Shown here piece by piece: positions 23,371-32,582 of a DNA stretch of 64,000 bases. How positions within the stretch are numbered: position 1 is the first letter of the stretch; each line of letters opens with the position of its first letter. The notes beneath the pieces were generated by a model that was not told the origin of the DNA, searched no databases, and worked only from the letters and a program-made list of their open reading frames with translations. Source of the stretch: Streptomyces sp. Mut1 (GTDB lineage Bacteria; Actinomycetota; Actinomycetes; Streptomycetales; Streptomycetaceae). Position numbers and translations under genes: made by a program. The DNA lies in the NCBI RefSeq assembly GCF_030719295.1, contig NZ_CP120997.1, positions 2,666,001 to 2,730,000 on the forward strand, given 5' to 3'.

Positions 23371-24318
23371 ATGATCGTGATTCCGGAGGAGTTCGCGCGG
23401 ACCACCGTCGCGCGGGAGGGCGGGGCCGGGTCCGCGTGGCTCGGGGAACTGCCCGGCATCGTGACGGAGTTGACCGGGCGCTGGGGGTGCGCGCCGGACG
23501 GCGACGTCATGTACGGGGGCGTCGGCCTCATCGTGCCCGTGCGGCGGCCCGGGACGCCGCCCGCCGTGCTGAAGGTGTCCTTCCCGCATCCCGGCAACGA
23601 CCACGAGCCGGACACCTTCGTCGCGTGGGGCGGGCGCGGGGCCGTCGAGCTGTACGAGAGGGACGACGCGCGGTACGCGATGCTGCTGGAGCGGGCCCGG
23701 CCGCAGACCCTGGCGGATTCGGTGCCGGACGGGGACGAGGTGGTGGCGGTCGCCGGGCGTCTGGGGCGGCGGCTGGCCGTGCCCGCGCCGGACGGCCTGC
23801 CCCGGCTGTCCGAGCGGGCCGACGCGTGGGAGGAGGAGCTGCGCGGGGACGCCGCCGAGCTGACCCACGCGCTGCCCCGGGCGGTGGTGGACGCCGCCGT
23901 GGCGACCGCCCGGGAGCTGGGCCGGGACCAGCCGGACACCCTCGTCCACGGTGACCTGCACGCCCGTAACATCCTGCGGGCCGAACGCGAACCGTGGCTG
24001 GCGGTCGACCCCAAGGGCTACGTCGGCGACCCGGCGTACGACGGCGGCACCCTGCTGAAGTCCCGTGCCTTCAGCCTCGCGGAGGCGGACGACCTGGGCC
24101 GGGCCGTCCACCGCGTCCTGGACGTCTTCGCCGACGCGGCGGAGCTGGAGCGTGAACGGGTGCGGCGGTGGGCGCAGTTCCATGCCGTGCAGGCGGCGTT
24201 CTGGGCGCGCAGGCACGGGTTCCGGGTGGCGCGGGGCGGGCCGGAGCTGGAGTGGATCACCGCGTTCGCGGACCGGCTGGCCGAACTGCTCACCGACGAG
24301 CCACCGCACAGGCCCTGA
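23371..24318 (+). CDS. Aminoglycoside/hydroxyurea-type phosphotransferase family protein
   Basis: This 315-aa protein has the APH catalytic signature HGDLHARNIL (~194) followed by the metal-binding DPKGYVGDPAYD (~213), as in streptomycin 6-kinase-like enzymes (APH(6)/hydroxyurea family). The substrate cannot be read from sequence. It begins 9 bp after the M20 gene in the same direction, so it could be co-transcribed with it. Codon use shifts from C- to G-rich third positions at this boundary, hinting that the RiPP island ends here. A self-protection role is possible but not supported beyond location. Confidence 0.75.
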   Translation: MIVIPEEFARTTVAREGGAGSAWLGELPGIVTELTGRWGCAPDGDVMYGGVGLIVPVRRPGTPPAVLKVSFPHPGNDHEPDTFVAWGGRGAVELYERDDARYAMLLERARPQTLADSVPDGDEVVAVAGRLGRRLAVPAPDGLPRLSERADAWEEELRGDAAELTHALPRAVVDAAVATARELGRDQPDTLVHGDLHARNILRAEREPWLAVDPKGYVGDPAYDGGTLLKSRAFSLAEADDLGRAVHRVLDVFADAAELERERVRRWAQFHAVQAAFWARRHGFRVARGGPELEWITAFADRLAELLTDEPPHRP

Positions 24319-24423
24319 CCTCGGCAACCTCACGAAACGGCGGCGTGGATCGTCAGGCCGGGAGAGCGACGTCCCGCCTCGGGGCGGCCGGCGGCACCTA
24401 CCCCTCGGAAGCGGAGAGACATC

Positions 24424-24780
24424 ATGCGCACCGCGTACCTCACGGTCACCATCCTCGGCATCTTCTTCAACGGCGCGGCGGCCGTGACCTACCTGATCGG
24501 TCACGAATACCCCAAGTCCCAGGCGGACATGAAGGGCATCCCGCGCACGTACGTGCCGGTCCTCGGCCTGTTGCTGGCCGCCGGCACGGTGGGTCTGCTG
24601 GCCGGGCTCGCCGTACCGCTCCTCGGGACCCTGGCCGCGTCCGGGCTCATCCTCTACTTCATCGGCGCGATCATCGCCCATCTGCGGGTGGGCTCCCGCG
24701 ACATCGTCGGCGGGATCGTCTTCCTCGCCACGGCGGTGGCCGCCCTGATCCTGGGCGTCCTCCACCACGGCGCCCGTTAG
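24424..24780 (+). CDS. DoxX-like small membrane protein
   Basis: This 118-aa protein has four predicted membrane helices (VTILGIFFNGAAAVTYLIG, VLGLLLAAGTVGLLAGLAVP, SGLILYFIGAIIAHLR, VFLATAVAALILGVL). The layout, with a short polar loop after helix 1 and an R-V-G motif, is typical of DoxX-like proteins. ATG 24424 has GGAGAG seven bases upstream. Function is unknown. Confidence 0.65.
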   Translation: MRTAYLTVTILGIFFNGAAAVTYLIGHEYPKSQADMKGIPRTYVPVLGLLLAAGTVGLLAGLAVPLLGTLAASGLILYFIGAIIAHLRVGSRDIVGGIVFLATAVAALILGVLHHGAR

Positions 24781-24796
24781 GGCCTGTCCGCCACGC

Positions 24797-25393
24797 CTAC
24801 GCCGTACGTTCCGCGAGGTCCTCCTCCGTGATGGGGCGGACCACCCGGCACGGTGTTCCGAGGGCGACACTCATCGGAGGGATGCTGCGGCTGACGACGC
24901 TGCCGGCGCCGATGACCGAGCCGTATCCGATACGGACGCCGGGCAGGACCACCGCGTTGCTGCCGATCCACACCTTGTCCTCGATCACGATCGGTTCGGA
25001 GAACCGGCCGAAGTCGGCGCGGCGCGCGGGATGGACCGGGTGTCCCGTCGTGGTCAGGGTCACGCCGGGGGCGATCATGACGTCGTCGCCGATGCGGATG
25101 CCGACGTCGTCCACGAACGTCAGGTTCACGTTGCCGAAGAAGTCGTCGCCGATGTGGACGTTGCTGCCGAACGCCGCGTGGAACGGGGGCAGCAGCACGG
25201 TGCGTTCACCGACGGAGGCGAGGATCTCGACCAGCAGCTCCCGGCGTCGCTCCGCTTCGCCCGGCGGCGTGTGGTTGTAGGCGAAGATCTCGTCCTGGCG
25301 GCGGCGGGGCGCCAGGAAGGCCGCCTCGGTCTCGGTGTAGAGGAGCCCCTCGGCGATCCGGGCGAGGACTTCTTCGTGCTGGGCATCGGCCAC
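24797..25393 (-). CDS. Maltose/galactoside O-acetyltransferase family protein
   Basis: This 198-aa left-handed beta-helix acetyltransferase starts at GTG. The N-terminal region (EVLARIAEGLLYTETEAAFL) matches the Maa/LacA N-terminal domain. The hexapeptide repeats follow, including IGDDVMIAPGVTL and IEDKVWIGSNAVVLPGVRIG. GHPVHPARR carries the catalytic His region. It acetylates a sugar or related hydroxyl from acetyl-CoA; the substrate is unknown. It is followed leftward by the convergent DoxX-like gene. Confidence 0.88.
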   Translation of the reverse strand: MADAQHEEVLARIAEGLLYTETEAAFLAPRRRQDEIFAYNHTPPGEAERRRELLVEILASVGERTVLLPPFHAAFGSNVHIGDDFFGNVNLTFVDDVGIRIGDDVMIAPGVTLTTTGHPVHPARRADFGRFSEPIVIEDKVWIGSNAVVLPGVRIGYGSVIGAGSVVSRSIPPMSVALGTPCRVVRPITEEDLAERTA

Positions 25394-25421
25394 GGCGGTA
25401 CGTTTCCCTTCGGTTGACGCT

Positions 25422-26765
25422 TCAGCTGGCGCTCTTGCCTGTGCTGCTTTCGGTGCCCCCGTCGAGCCACCGCGCGTACTCCCGCGCGACCGCCTCGTTC
25501 GGGGCGGCGGCCCTCGCCGCCTCGTACATCCGCGCGGCCTCCCGCGTACGGCCGAGGCGGCGCAGCGCGTCCGCGCGGACGGCGGGCAGGGCGTGGTGGC
25601 CGGCCAGCTCTTTCGGCGTACCCAGCGCGTCCACGGCGTCGAGCTGGGCCCGCGGGCCGTCGCGCATGCCGAGGGCGACCGCGCGGTTGAGGGCGACGAC
25701 CGGGTTCGTACGCAGGGCGAGGAGGCGGTCGTACAGGGCCACGATCGCCGCCCAGTCGGTCGCGGCGGCAGTCGGGGAGAGGGCGTGCCGGGCGGCGATG
25801 GCGGCCTGGAGCGCGTAGGGGCCGCCCGCCGCCTCGGCCTCGCGGGCGAGGGTGACGCCCTCGGTGATGAGGGCGTGGTCCCAGCGCGTGCGGTCCTGGT
25901 GTTCCAGCGTGACCAGGTGGCCGTCCGCGGCGAGCCGGGCGGCGCGCCGGGAGTGCTGGATCAGGAGCAGGGCGAGCAGACCGCGCGCCTCCGGTTCGTC
26001 CGGCGCCTCGGCAGCGACGAGACGGGCGAGCCGGACGGCCTCGTCGGCGAGCCGGTCGCGGGTGGTGCTGCCGTCGCTGGGGGCGTAACCCTCGGTGAAG
26101 ATCAGGTAGATGACGGCGAGGACGCCGGCCAGCCGTTCGGCGCGCGCCCCCGGCGGCGGGACCCGGTACGGGATTCCGGCCGCCGCGATCTTGCGCTTGG
26201 CCCGCAGGACGCGCTGCGAGACGGTGTCCTCGCCCGCCAGGAACGCGCGGGCGATCTCGCGCGTCGTGAGGCCGCCGACCGTCCGCAGGGTGAGGGCCAC
26301 CCGGGACGCGAGCGGGAGCGCCGGGTGGCAGCAGGTGAAGATCAGCCGCAGCCGCTCGTCCTCGGCGGCGCGCGGTTCGTGGACGGCTTCCAGCGCGGCG
26401 GCCTCGGCGCTCTCCGCGACATCGGCGCTCGTCCCGGTCCGCGTCATCTCCGCGATCTCCGCCAGCTTGCCGCGCTCGGCCGTCCGGCGGCGCAGTACGT
26501 CGACGGCCCGGCGCCGGGCGGCGGTCACCAGCCACGCCCCCGGCCTGTCCGGCACCCCGTCACGCTCCCAGGCCGGCAGCGCGCGGGCGAACGCGTCCTG
26601 CGCGCAGTCCTCGGCAAGCTCCCAGTCACCGGTCAGGCGCACCAGCGTGCCGAAGACGACACCCCACTCCTCCCGGTACGCCCCGGCGAGCACCGCCCGC
26701 ACCTGGGCCGGCCCGGGACGCGCGGAAGGTCCGTCCGGACTCGCTCGAAGCCTGCCCCGGCTCAC
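25422..26765 (-). CDS. ECF sigma factor, DGPF-partnered (ECF42-type)
   Basis: This 447-aa protein has sigma region 2 near the N-terminus (TLVRLTGDWELAEDCAQDAF) and sigma-4 (LTLRTVGGLTTREIARAFLA, then EDTVSQRVLRAKRK). The long C-terminal domain (DUF6596/SnoaL-less type) includes ERLAGVLAVIYLIFTEGYAP. This architecture is the ECF42 group, nearly always next to a YCII/DGPF protein, as here. The GTG start at 26765 overlaps the stop of that gene (GTGA), so the pair is translationally coupled. Targets are unknown. Confidence 0.9.
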   Translation of the reverse strand: MSRGRLRASPDGPSARPGPAQVRAVLAGAYREEWGVVFGTLVRLTGDWELAEDCAQDAFARALPAWERDGVPDRPGAWLVTAARRRAVDVLRRRTAERGKLAEIAEMTRTGTSADVAESAEAAALEAVHEPRAAEDERLRLIFTCCHPALPLASRVALTLRTVGGLTTREIARAFLAGEDTVSQRVLRAKRKIAAAGIPYRVPPPGARAERLAGVLAVIYLIFTEGYAPSDGSTTRDRLADEAVRLARLVAAEAPDEPEARGLLALLLIQHSRRAARLAADGHLVTLEHQDRTRWDHALITEGVTLAREAEAAGGPYALQAAIAARHALSPTAAATDWAAIVALYDRLLALRTNPVVALNRAVALGMRDGPRAQLDAVDALGTPKELAGHHALPAVRADALRRLGRTREAARMYEAARAAAPNEAVAREYARWLDGGTESSTGKSAS

Positions 26766-27463
26766 GAGAAGTCCCGCCAGAACTCCCGCAGTTCGGCGGC
26801 CCCGGACCGGGTCATCGGGCACCGCGCGAGGTAGTCGACCGCTTCCTGCCAGGTCCCGTCGACGAAGACGATGCCGGACACCCACTCCGGTACGTCCGTG
26901 TAGGCGCCGTCGGTGATCAGCAGTTCCCCGCCGCGTCGGCGCACGAGCGTGGCGTCCCGGACGGGGCTCAGGTGCTCGCCGCCGAGGTAGCGGCCGGAGG
27001 CGAGGCCGTCGCGGACCCAGGCGGCGACCGCGGCGGGGTCGGGGGTGAAGGGGGGCGCGCCCGGGTCCGTGCGCAGGATGCCGAGGAAGCGGGAGGCCGG
27101 CGCGTCGCCCTCGTGCGGGACGTTGCCGGTGCCGGGGCCGAGGTCGACCGGTTCGACGGGGCGGATCTCGATGCGTCCGGCGGTCGCCATCGGGTGCGAG
27201 GCGGCGACCTCGATCGCCTCGTCCAGGTCCGCGGCCTCCACGAGGTCGTACCCGGCGATCCACTCAGTGGTCTCGGCGAACGGGCCGTCGGTGACCAGCA
27301 CTTGGTCCCCGCGGGCGCGGACCGTCCTGGTCTCGGCGACCGGCTTGAGCGGCATCCCCTCCACGCGGACACCGCGGCCGTTCCACTTCTCGACCCACGC
27401 CTCGGGGCTCTCGTCGGCAGGCTCCCCGGCGGGGTCGGTGGCGATGAACAACACGTACTTCAT
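26762..27463 (-). CDS. Double YCII/DGPF-domain protein
   Basis: This 233-aa protein is built from two YCII-related domains. Residues ~1-100 contain VLVTDGPFAETTEWIAGYDL, the DGPF signature. Residues ~120-233 repeat the fold with LLITDGAYTDVPEWVSGIVF. ATG 27463 has AAGGAG upstream. DGPF proteins are standard partners of ECF42 sigma factors and may sense a small ligand. Most are single-domain, so the fusion is a small variation. It is the first gene of the two-gene operon. Confidence 0.88.
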   Translation of the reverse strand: MKYVLFIATDPAGEPADESPEAWVEKWNGRGVRVEGMPLKPVAETRTVRARGDQVLVTDGPFAETTEWIAGYDLVEAADLDEAIEVAASHPMATAGRIEIRPVEPVDLGPGTGNVPHEGDAPASRFLGILRTDPGAPPFTPDPAAVAAWVRDGLASGRYLGGEHLSPVRDATLVRRRGGELLITDGAYTDVPEWVSGIVFVDGTWQEAVDYLARCPMTRSGAAELREFWRDFS

Positions 27464-27653
27464 GACCGTTCTCCTTGCGGGCGTTCCGAACGTTTCATGA
27501 GGACGACGAACGGCCGCCGCCGAATCCGACACCACACCGGGGGCGGGACCGGAGACAGCGACGGAGCCGGGTTGACGATAACCCCCGCCAACCCGAGTCG
27601 TCCGATCTCTTGACGTGCCCCTGACTGAATGGCTTCATGGGAGCGCACCGGTG

Positions 27654-27667
27654 TGGGAGCGCTCCCA
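27654..27667. promoter_or_regulatory. CebR operator upstream of the mannanase
   Basis: TGGGAGCGCTCCCA is the exact 14-bp palindrome bound by the LacI-family cello-oligosaccharide repressor CebR in streptomycetes. It ends 42 bp before the GTG start. A weaker related half-site, TGGGAGCGCACC, lies at 27638-27649. A TTGACG hexamer at 27610 may belong to the promoter. Confidence 0.9.
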
Positions 27668-27709
27668 CTCCGCTGATCCGCCCTTCTCCCTCCCCCTTCT
27701 GGAGCCGCA

Positions 27710-29362
27710 GTGAGAACAGCGAGACGCACAGCGAAGAGCACCACCACCGTCATCCTCACCGTCCTGTCCACCCTCCTCGGGTTCCTGGCCCTCGGCGGCC
27801 TCGCCCCGGCGCAGGCCGCGTCCGCGGCCGGCACCGGTCTCCACATCAGCGACGGCCGGCTGGTCGAGGGCAACGGCAACGACTTCATCATGCGCGGCGT
27901 CAACCACGCCCACGCCTGGTATCCGGGCGAGACCCAGTCGCTGGCCGACATCAAGGCGACCGGCGCCAACACCGTCCGCGTTGTGCTGTCCGACGGCTAC
28001 CGCTGGAGCAGGAACAGCCCCGAGGACGTCGCCGCCGTCATCGACCAGTGCAAGGCCAACCGGCTCATCTGCGTACTGGAGGTGCACGACACCACCGGGT
28101 ACGGGGAGGACTCCGCCGCCGGCACGCTGGATCACGCGGCCGACTACTGGATCAGCCTCAAGGACGTCCTCGACGGCCAGGAGGACTACGTCGTCATCGA
28201 CATCGGCAACGAGCCCTGGGGCAACACCGACCCGGCCGGCTGGACCGCCCCCACCACCGCCGCGATCCAGAAGCTGCGCGCCGCCGGGTTCGCGCACACG
28301 ATCATGATCGACGCGCCCAACTGGGGCCAGGACTGGGAGGGCGTCATGCGGGACAACGCCCAGGCGCTCTACGACGCCGACTCCACCGGCAACCTCCTCT
28401 TCTCGATCCACATGTACAGCGTCTACGACACCGCCCAGAAGGTCACCGACTACCTGAACACCTTCGTGGACGCCGGACTGCCCCTCGTCATCGGCGAGTT
28501 CGGCGGGCCCGCCGACCAGTACGGCGACCCGGACGAGGACACGATGATGGCCGACGCCGAGCAGCTCGGGCTCGGCTGGATCGCCTGGTCCTGGAGCGGC
28601 AACACCGACCCCGTCCTCGACCTGGCCATCGACTTCGACCCGGCGCGGCTCAGCTCCTGGGGCGAGCGCGTCTTCCACGGCGCCGACGGCATCGCCCAGA
28701 CCTCCCACGAGGCCACCGTCTTCGGCGGCGCGTCCGACGACACCGAGGCCCCGACCGCGCCCGGCACCCCGACGGCCTCCGCGGTGACGGACACCTCCGT
28801 GTCCCTGACCTGGGCCGCGTCCTCGGACAACGTTGCCGTCGCCGGGTACGACGTCGTCCGCGTGAACGGTGCCACGGAGACCACCGTCGCCTCATCCGCC
28901 GGCACCACCGTCACCGTCCCGGGCCTCACCGCCGGCACCGCGTACTCCTTCGCCGTCTACGCACGGGACGCCGCCGGCAACCGCTCGGCGCGCTCGGCCG
29001 CCGTGAGCGTCACCACGGACGAGGGCTCCACCGCCCCGGCCGGCGGCTGCGCGGTCGGCTACGACGTCGTCGGCGAGTGGCAGGGCGGCTTCCAGGGCGA
29101 GATCACCATCAGCAACACCGGCACCACGGCCATCGACGGCTGGACGCTCGGCTTCGCCTTCGCCGACGGCCAGACCGTCACCAACATGTGGGGCGGAACG
29201 CCGGCCCAGAGCGGCGGTTCGGTGACCGTCGTCCCGGCCTCGTACACCTCCGCCATCGCCGCGAACGGCTCGGTGACCGTCGGGTTCACCGGCAGCCAGA
29301 ACGGCACGAACACCGCACCGGCCGCGTTCACTCTCAACGGCGCCGCCTGCACGGTCGCCTGA
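27710..29362 (+). CDS. Secreted GH5 mannanase with FN3 and CBM2 domains
   Basis: This 550-aa protein starts at GTG. Residues 1-40 form a signal peptide with a twin-Arg-like start and an AQA cleavage region. The GH5 catalytic domain (~43-340) begins GLHISDGRLVEGNGNDFIMR and resembles subfamily GH5_8 beta-mannanases. DIGNEPWG supplies the acid/base Glu, and VIGEFGG the nucleophile. A fibronectin-III domain (~348-435) and a C-terminal CBM2-like cellulose-binding domain (~445-550, CAVGYDVVGEWQGGFQGEIT) follow. The CebR box upstream predicts induction by cellobiose-type sugars. The enzyme would degrade mannan associated with plant cell walls. Confidence 0.9.
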   Translation: MRTARRTAKSTTTVILTVLSTLLGFLALGGLAPAQAASAAGTGLHISDGRLVEGNGNDFIMRGVNHAHAWYPGETQSLADIKATGANTVRVVLSDGYRWSRNSPEDVAAVIDQCKANRLICVLEVHDTTGYGEDSAAGTLDHAADYWISLKDVLDGQEDYVVIDIGNEPWGNTDPAGWTAPTTAAIQKLRAAGFAHTIMIDAPNWGQDWEGVMRDNAQALYDADSTGNLLFSIHMYSVYDTAQKVTDYLNTFVDAGLPLVIGEFGGPADQYGDPDEDTMMADAEQLGLGWIAWSWSGNTDPVLDLAIDFDPARLSSWGERVFHGADGIAQTSHEATVFGGASDDTEAPTAPGTPTASAVTDTSVSLTWAASSDNVAVAGYDVVRVNGATETTVASSAGTTVTVPGLTAGTAYSFAVYARDAAGNRSARSAAVSVTTDEGSTAPAGGCAVGYDVVGEWQGGFQGEITISNTGTTAIDGWTLGFAFADGQTVTNMWGGTPAQSGGSVTVVPASYTSAIAANGSVTVGFTGSQNGTNTAPAAFTLNGAACTVA

Positions 29363-29414
29363 CACGGTGCCGGCCGGTGGGAGCCTCCCGGCCCCGCCGG
29401 CCGGCGCCCGGACC

Positions 29415-30029
29415 TCAGTCGGTGACGGCCACCTTCGTGGTGGCGCACTCGTACGTCAGGTACGCCGCCCCGCTCTCCAGGACCGTGTGGTCCGTGAGCG
29501 ACCAGGCCGTCGGGTCGAAGGCCGCCCGCCGCCCGAACAGCGGGATGCCCGCGCCGAGCGTCATCGGGCTCAGCTTCACGATCAGCCGGTCGATCTCCGG
29601 GTGGAGCGCACCGGCCAGTTCACCGCCGCCGACCAGCCAGAGGTCCTTGCCGTCCTCCTGCTTCAGCTCCCGCACCTTCGCGACCGGGTCGCTCGCGACG
29701 ATCTCCACCGCCGGGTCGGGGCTCTCGCCCAGGGTGCGGGAGAACACGAGGTGCCGCAGATGCGGGTAGGCGTCCGTGACTCCGGCGTCGAGGCCGACCT
29801 GGTACGACCTGCGGCCCTCCAGCACCGTGTCGAAGTGCGTGCCCTCCGCCGTCACACCGAGCGCGGCCCGCGCCGGACCCGGCAGGGTCTCCGGGTAGGT
29901 GGCGATCAGATGCGTGAGGTAGTCCTCCGGAATCGGCCAGAAGCCGTCCGGTCCGCTGGGGTCGTCCCCGTCCGGTCCGGCGATGAAGCCGTCGAGGGTG
30001 GAGGCGATGAAGTACACGAGCTTGCGCAC
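29415..30029 (-). CDS. Dihydrofolate reductase-like (RibD C-terminal family) protein
   Basis: This 204-aa protein starts at GTG. KLVYFIASTLDGFIAGPDGD at the N-terminus and LWLVGGGELAGAL (~143) match the RibD_C/DHFR-like family common in actinobacteria. Members are NADPH-dependent reductases of mostly unknown substrates. It is convergent with the mannanase gene. An upstream in-frame ATG adding 26 residues is possible, but the GTG has the family-typical start and GAAAGG upstream. Confidence 0.82.
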   Translation of the reverse strand: MRKLVYFIASTLDGFIAGPDGDDPSGPDGFWPIPEDYLTHLIATYPETLPGPARAALGVTAEGTHFDTVLEGRRSYQVGLDAGVTDAYPHLRHLVFSRTLGESPDPAVEIVASDPVAKVRELKQEDGKDLWLVGGGELAGALHPEIDRLIVKLSPMTLGAGIPLFGRRAAFDPTAWSLTDHTVLESGAAYLTYECATTKVAVTD

Positions 30030-30143
30030 GTACGGCCTTTCGTCCGGTGGCGGCCGCCGCCCGTCGGGGCCGTCGGCCGCCATGGTCGGACAGGCCTTTC
30101 CGCGCACGCAACGGGAATCCGGCCTTCCAGGGCCCGGCCGGGG

Positions 30144-31268
30144 TCAGCCCTTCTTCGGCCGGTCGAACCACATCGTCGCCACCGACGGCACCAGCCCCGC
30201 CCAGAAGAGCACCAGCGGAACCGTGCGCTCCGTCCAGGGGACCTGGGTGATCAGCAGCGCGCAGAGCAGGGCCCACGCCGCCTGCCCCAGGACGATGCGG
30301 GCCCACGCCAGCCGCCGGATGAGCGAGGGCAGGTTGACCCGGATCCCGGCCCGCAGCCGGCGGTAGCGCAGCAGGGCGCACAGGGCCCAGATGACCGCCA
30401 TGAGGACGAGGTCCCACAGCCGCTGGCCGAGGACCAGGGGCAGTTCCCGCTGCGTCTCGCCGTCCGTCCGGAACAGGTCGATGCCCGCGGCGGCGAACGC
30501 CAGGCAGAGCAGGGCCGGCCAGCGCAGGCCGCGCAGCAGACGGTACGAGGCCGCGTCCAGGCCCTGCCGCATCGGTGTGGAACCCGGGGCGGAGGCCAGC
30601 GCGTCGGCGTACAGGGTGGCGGCCTCGGTCGCCTTGACGCCGGGGGCGGTCGCCGCCTTCCGCGTCCGCCGGGCCAGGGCGCGTTCGTGCTGCGGGTCGA
30701 GCCGGAGGATCGCCTCGTCCATCCGGTCGGCGGCGGCGCGGTCGCCGGACATGTCGGCGATGAGCCACGCCACCTCGTAGACGTACACCTCCTCGGGGGC
30801 CAGCCGGATGGCCTCCTGGGCGATCAGGTCGGCCTCCCGCAGCCCGGCCGTCATGTCCTCGCGCCGGACCTGGCCGCCGTTGGCCTGACCCGAGCTGATC
30901 ATCCGGATGCGCCAGAGCCAGTCGGCGAGCCGGGCGTAGCCGAACCAGTGGTCGGGGGCCAGGCGTATCGCCTCGCGCAGCACGCCCTCGGACTCCGGGA
31001 AGCGGCCCCCCACGCGCAGGGCGTTGGCGTGCACGAGGAGCGCCCCGACGTGTTCGGGGTTCAGGGCGAGGGCCCGCTCGGTCGCCTCCAGGGCCTTCGC
31101 GCCGTTCTGCTGGTCCCCGAGATGGCTCCGGGCGAGTTCGGTCCAGGCCCGGATGTCCTCGGGGTCCTCCGCGAGCCGCCGGGCCAGCAGTTCCCTGGCC
31201 TCCTCGTACCGCTTGAGGTCGATGAGCAGATCGGCCCGCTCCACGGCGGGATGCGGGGAGCCGGTCAC
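30144..31268 (-). CDS. TPR membrane protein partnered with AAA+ ATPase
   Basis: This 374-aa protein has tetratricopeptide-like repeats over residues ~8-230 (ARELLARRLAEDPEDIRAWT, ALEATERALALNPEHVGALL). Three to four membrane helices follow at the C-terminus (LRGLRWPALLCLAFAAAG, LVLMAVIWALCAL, VLGQAAWALLCALLI, PLVLFWAGLVPSVATM). Its GTG start overlaps the stop of the AAA+ gene (GTGA), so the two are coupled. It probably anchors or adapts the ATPase at the membrane; that is inference. Confidence 0.78.
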   Translation of the reverse strand: MTGSPHPAVERADLLIDLKRYEEARELLARRLAEDPEDIRAWTELARSHLGDQQNGAKALEATERALALNPEHVGALLVHANALRVGGRFPESEGVLREAIRLAPDHWFGYARLADWLWRIRMISSGQANGGQVRREDMTAGLREADLIAQEAIRLAPEEVYVYEVAWLIADMSGDRAAADRMDEAILRLDPQHERALARRTRKAATAPGVKATEAATLYADALASAPGSTPMRQGLDAASYRLLRGLRWPALLCLAFAAAGIDLFRTDGETQRELPLVLGQRLWDLVLMAVIWALCALLRYRRLRAGIRVNLPSLIRRLAWARIVLGQAAWALLCALLITQVPWTERTVPLVLFWAGLVPSVATMWFDRPKKG

Positions 31269-32572
31269 AGCTTGCGCCTCTTCTTCAGGTACGTCACCAG
31301 GTCGTCGTACATGCCGCCCTCGTTGGCGAACATCGCCACGTTGCGCGCGGAGGCGAACCACGGCTCGGCGGACGGCACGGTCTCCTTCGCGGCGGCCAGC
31401 AGGTCCTTCGTGCCGATCATCCGTACGGTTCCGGTCCGCACCGAGTCCAGCAGGGCCCGCTCGGCCGCCGCCTCGCAGACATGGGCCAGGTCCGCGCCGG
31501 ACAGGCCGTCGGTGGCCTTGACCAGCTTGCCCACGTCGACGTTCTCGATGGGGCGGTCGCGCAGGTGGTAGCGGAGGATCGCCTCCCGGGCGGGCCCGTC
31601 GGGCGGGAGGACGAGGATGGTCCGGTCCAGCCGGCCGGGGCGGCGCAGGGCATTGTCCACGTCCCAGGGCACGTTGGTGGCGGCGAGCACGAAGACGCCC
31701 TCGTTGGCCGCGGATTCGATGCCGTCCAGCTCGCTGAGCAGCTGGTTGACGACGTTGCGCATGCCGCTGTGCGCGGTGCGGCTGCGCTTGGCGCCGAGGG
31801 CGTCCAGCTCGTCCAGGAAGAGCACGCAGGGGGCCTTGCGGCGGGCGGTCTCGAAGATCTCGTGCATGTTGCGCTCGGAGTTGCCGATCCACATGTCGAG
31901 CACGTCGTTCACGGAGACGGACAGGAACGCGGCGCCGAGTTCGCCGGCCACCGCCCGCGCGAGGAACGTCTTGCCGCAGCCGGGCGGGCCGTACAGCAGC
32001 AGCCCGCCGCGCAGGCTCTTCCCGTACAGCTTGCGCAGTTCGGGGTTGCGGAGCGGGGCGAGGAAGGCGGCTTCCATGCGGTCCTTGACGTCCTGCATGC
32101 CGCCGACGTCGGCCAGCCGCACGGCGCCGGGCCGCTCCACGTCCCACGCCTCGGCGTCGCCCGGTTCGTCCTGCCCGTCCGCGCGGACCGGTGTCCCGGC
32201 GAACCGCGGCGGAACGACGTCCCCGACCTGGTCCTCGGCGGCCCTCCAGTCGAACCCGGCGCGCGGACGCGGCCGTTCGTCCGGGGACGCGGGCGTGGGC
32301 GTGGACGCGGGTGCGGGTGCGGGTGCGGGTGCGGACGCGGACGGAGGCGCGGGTACGGGTGCGGGCGGCGCGCCCATCGCTCTGAGCATCAGGTCCCTGG
32401 CCCGGGCGTCCCCGGGCGCGTGCTGAAGGGCCACGGCCGCCTCGGCAACGGCCTCGTCGGCGCGGTCCGCCTCCAACAGGAGCTGGGCCAGGTGCAGTCG
32501 CAGGGGCACGTCGGCGGGCGCGGCGGCGACCGCGGTGCGCAGGCTCTGTATGAGAGGGAGGTCGTCCGACAT
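31265..32572 (-). CDS. AAA+ ATPase (FtsH/Cdc48-like module)
   Basis: This 435-aa protein has an N-terminal TPR-like helical region (~1-70), an Ala/Pro-rich linker (~75-105) and a classical AAA+ core. The core has Walker A GPPGCGKTF (~200), Walker B CVLFLDELDALG (~258), sensor ATNVPWD and arginine-finger region RRPGRLDR. It lacks the M41 protease domain, so it is not FtsH. ATG 32572 was chosen over an ATG 27 bp upstream because the longer form runs to the edge of the adjacent MITE. Relatives act as unfoldases in contractile-injection or quality-control contexts; the role here is unknown. Confidence 0.85.
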   Translation of the reverse strand: MSDDLPLIQSLRTAVAAAPADVPLRLHLAQLLLEADRADEAVAEAAVALQHAPGDARARDLMLRAMGAPPAPVPAPPSASAPAPAPAPASTPTPASPDERPRPRAGFDWRAAEDQVGDVVPPRFAGTPVRADGQDEPGDAEAWDVERPGAVRLADVGGMQDVKDRMEAAFLAPLRNPELRKLYGKSLRGGLLLYGPPGCGKTFLARAVAGELGAAFLSVSVNDVLDMWIGNSERNMHEIFETARRKAPCVLFLDELDALGAKRSRTAHSGMRNVVNQLLSELDGIESAANEGVFVLAATNVPWDVDNALRRPGRLDRTILVLPPDGPAREAILRYHLRDRPIENVDVGKLVKATDGLSGADLAHVCEAAAERALLDSVRTGTVRMIGTKDLLAAAKETVPSAEPWFASARNVAMFANEGGMYDDLVTYLKKRRKL

Positions 32573-32582
32573 GATCGACAGC

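Noticed and set aside
23371..24318. Resistance gene of the RiPP cluster
   Set aside because: An APH-type kinase would not obviously protect against an azole peptide, and codon use changes at this gene; kept as a neighbour, not as a cluster member.
27610..27640. Clear -35/-10 promoter for the mannanase
   Set aside because: TTGACG is present, but no convincing -10 box lies at the right distance; only the CebR operator is claimed.
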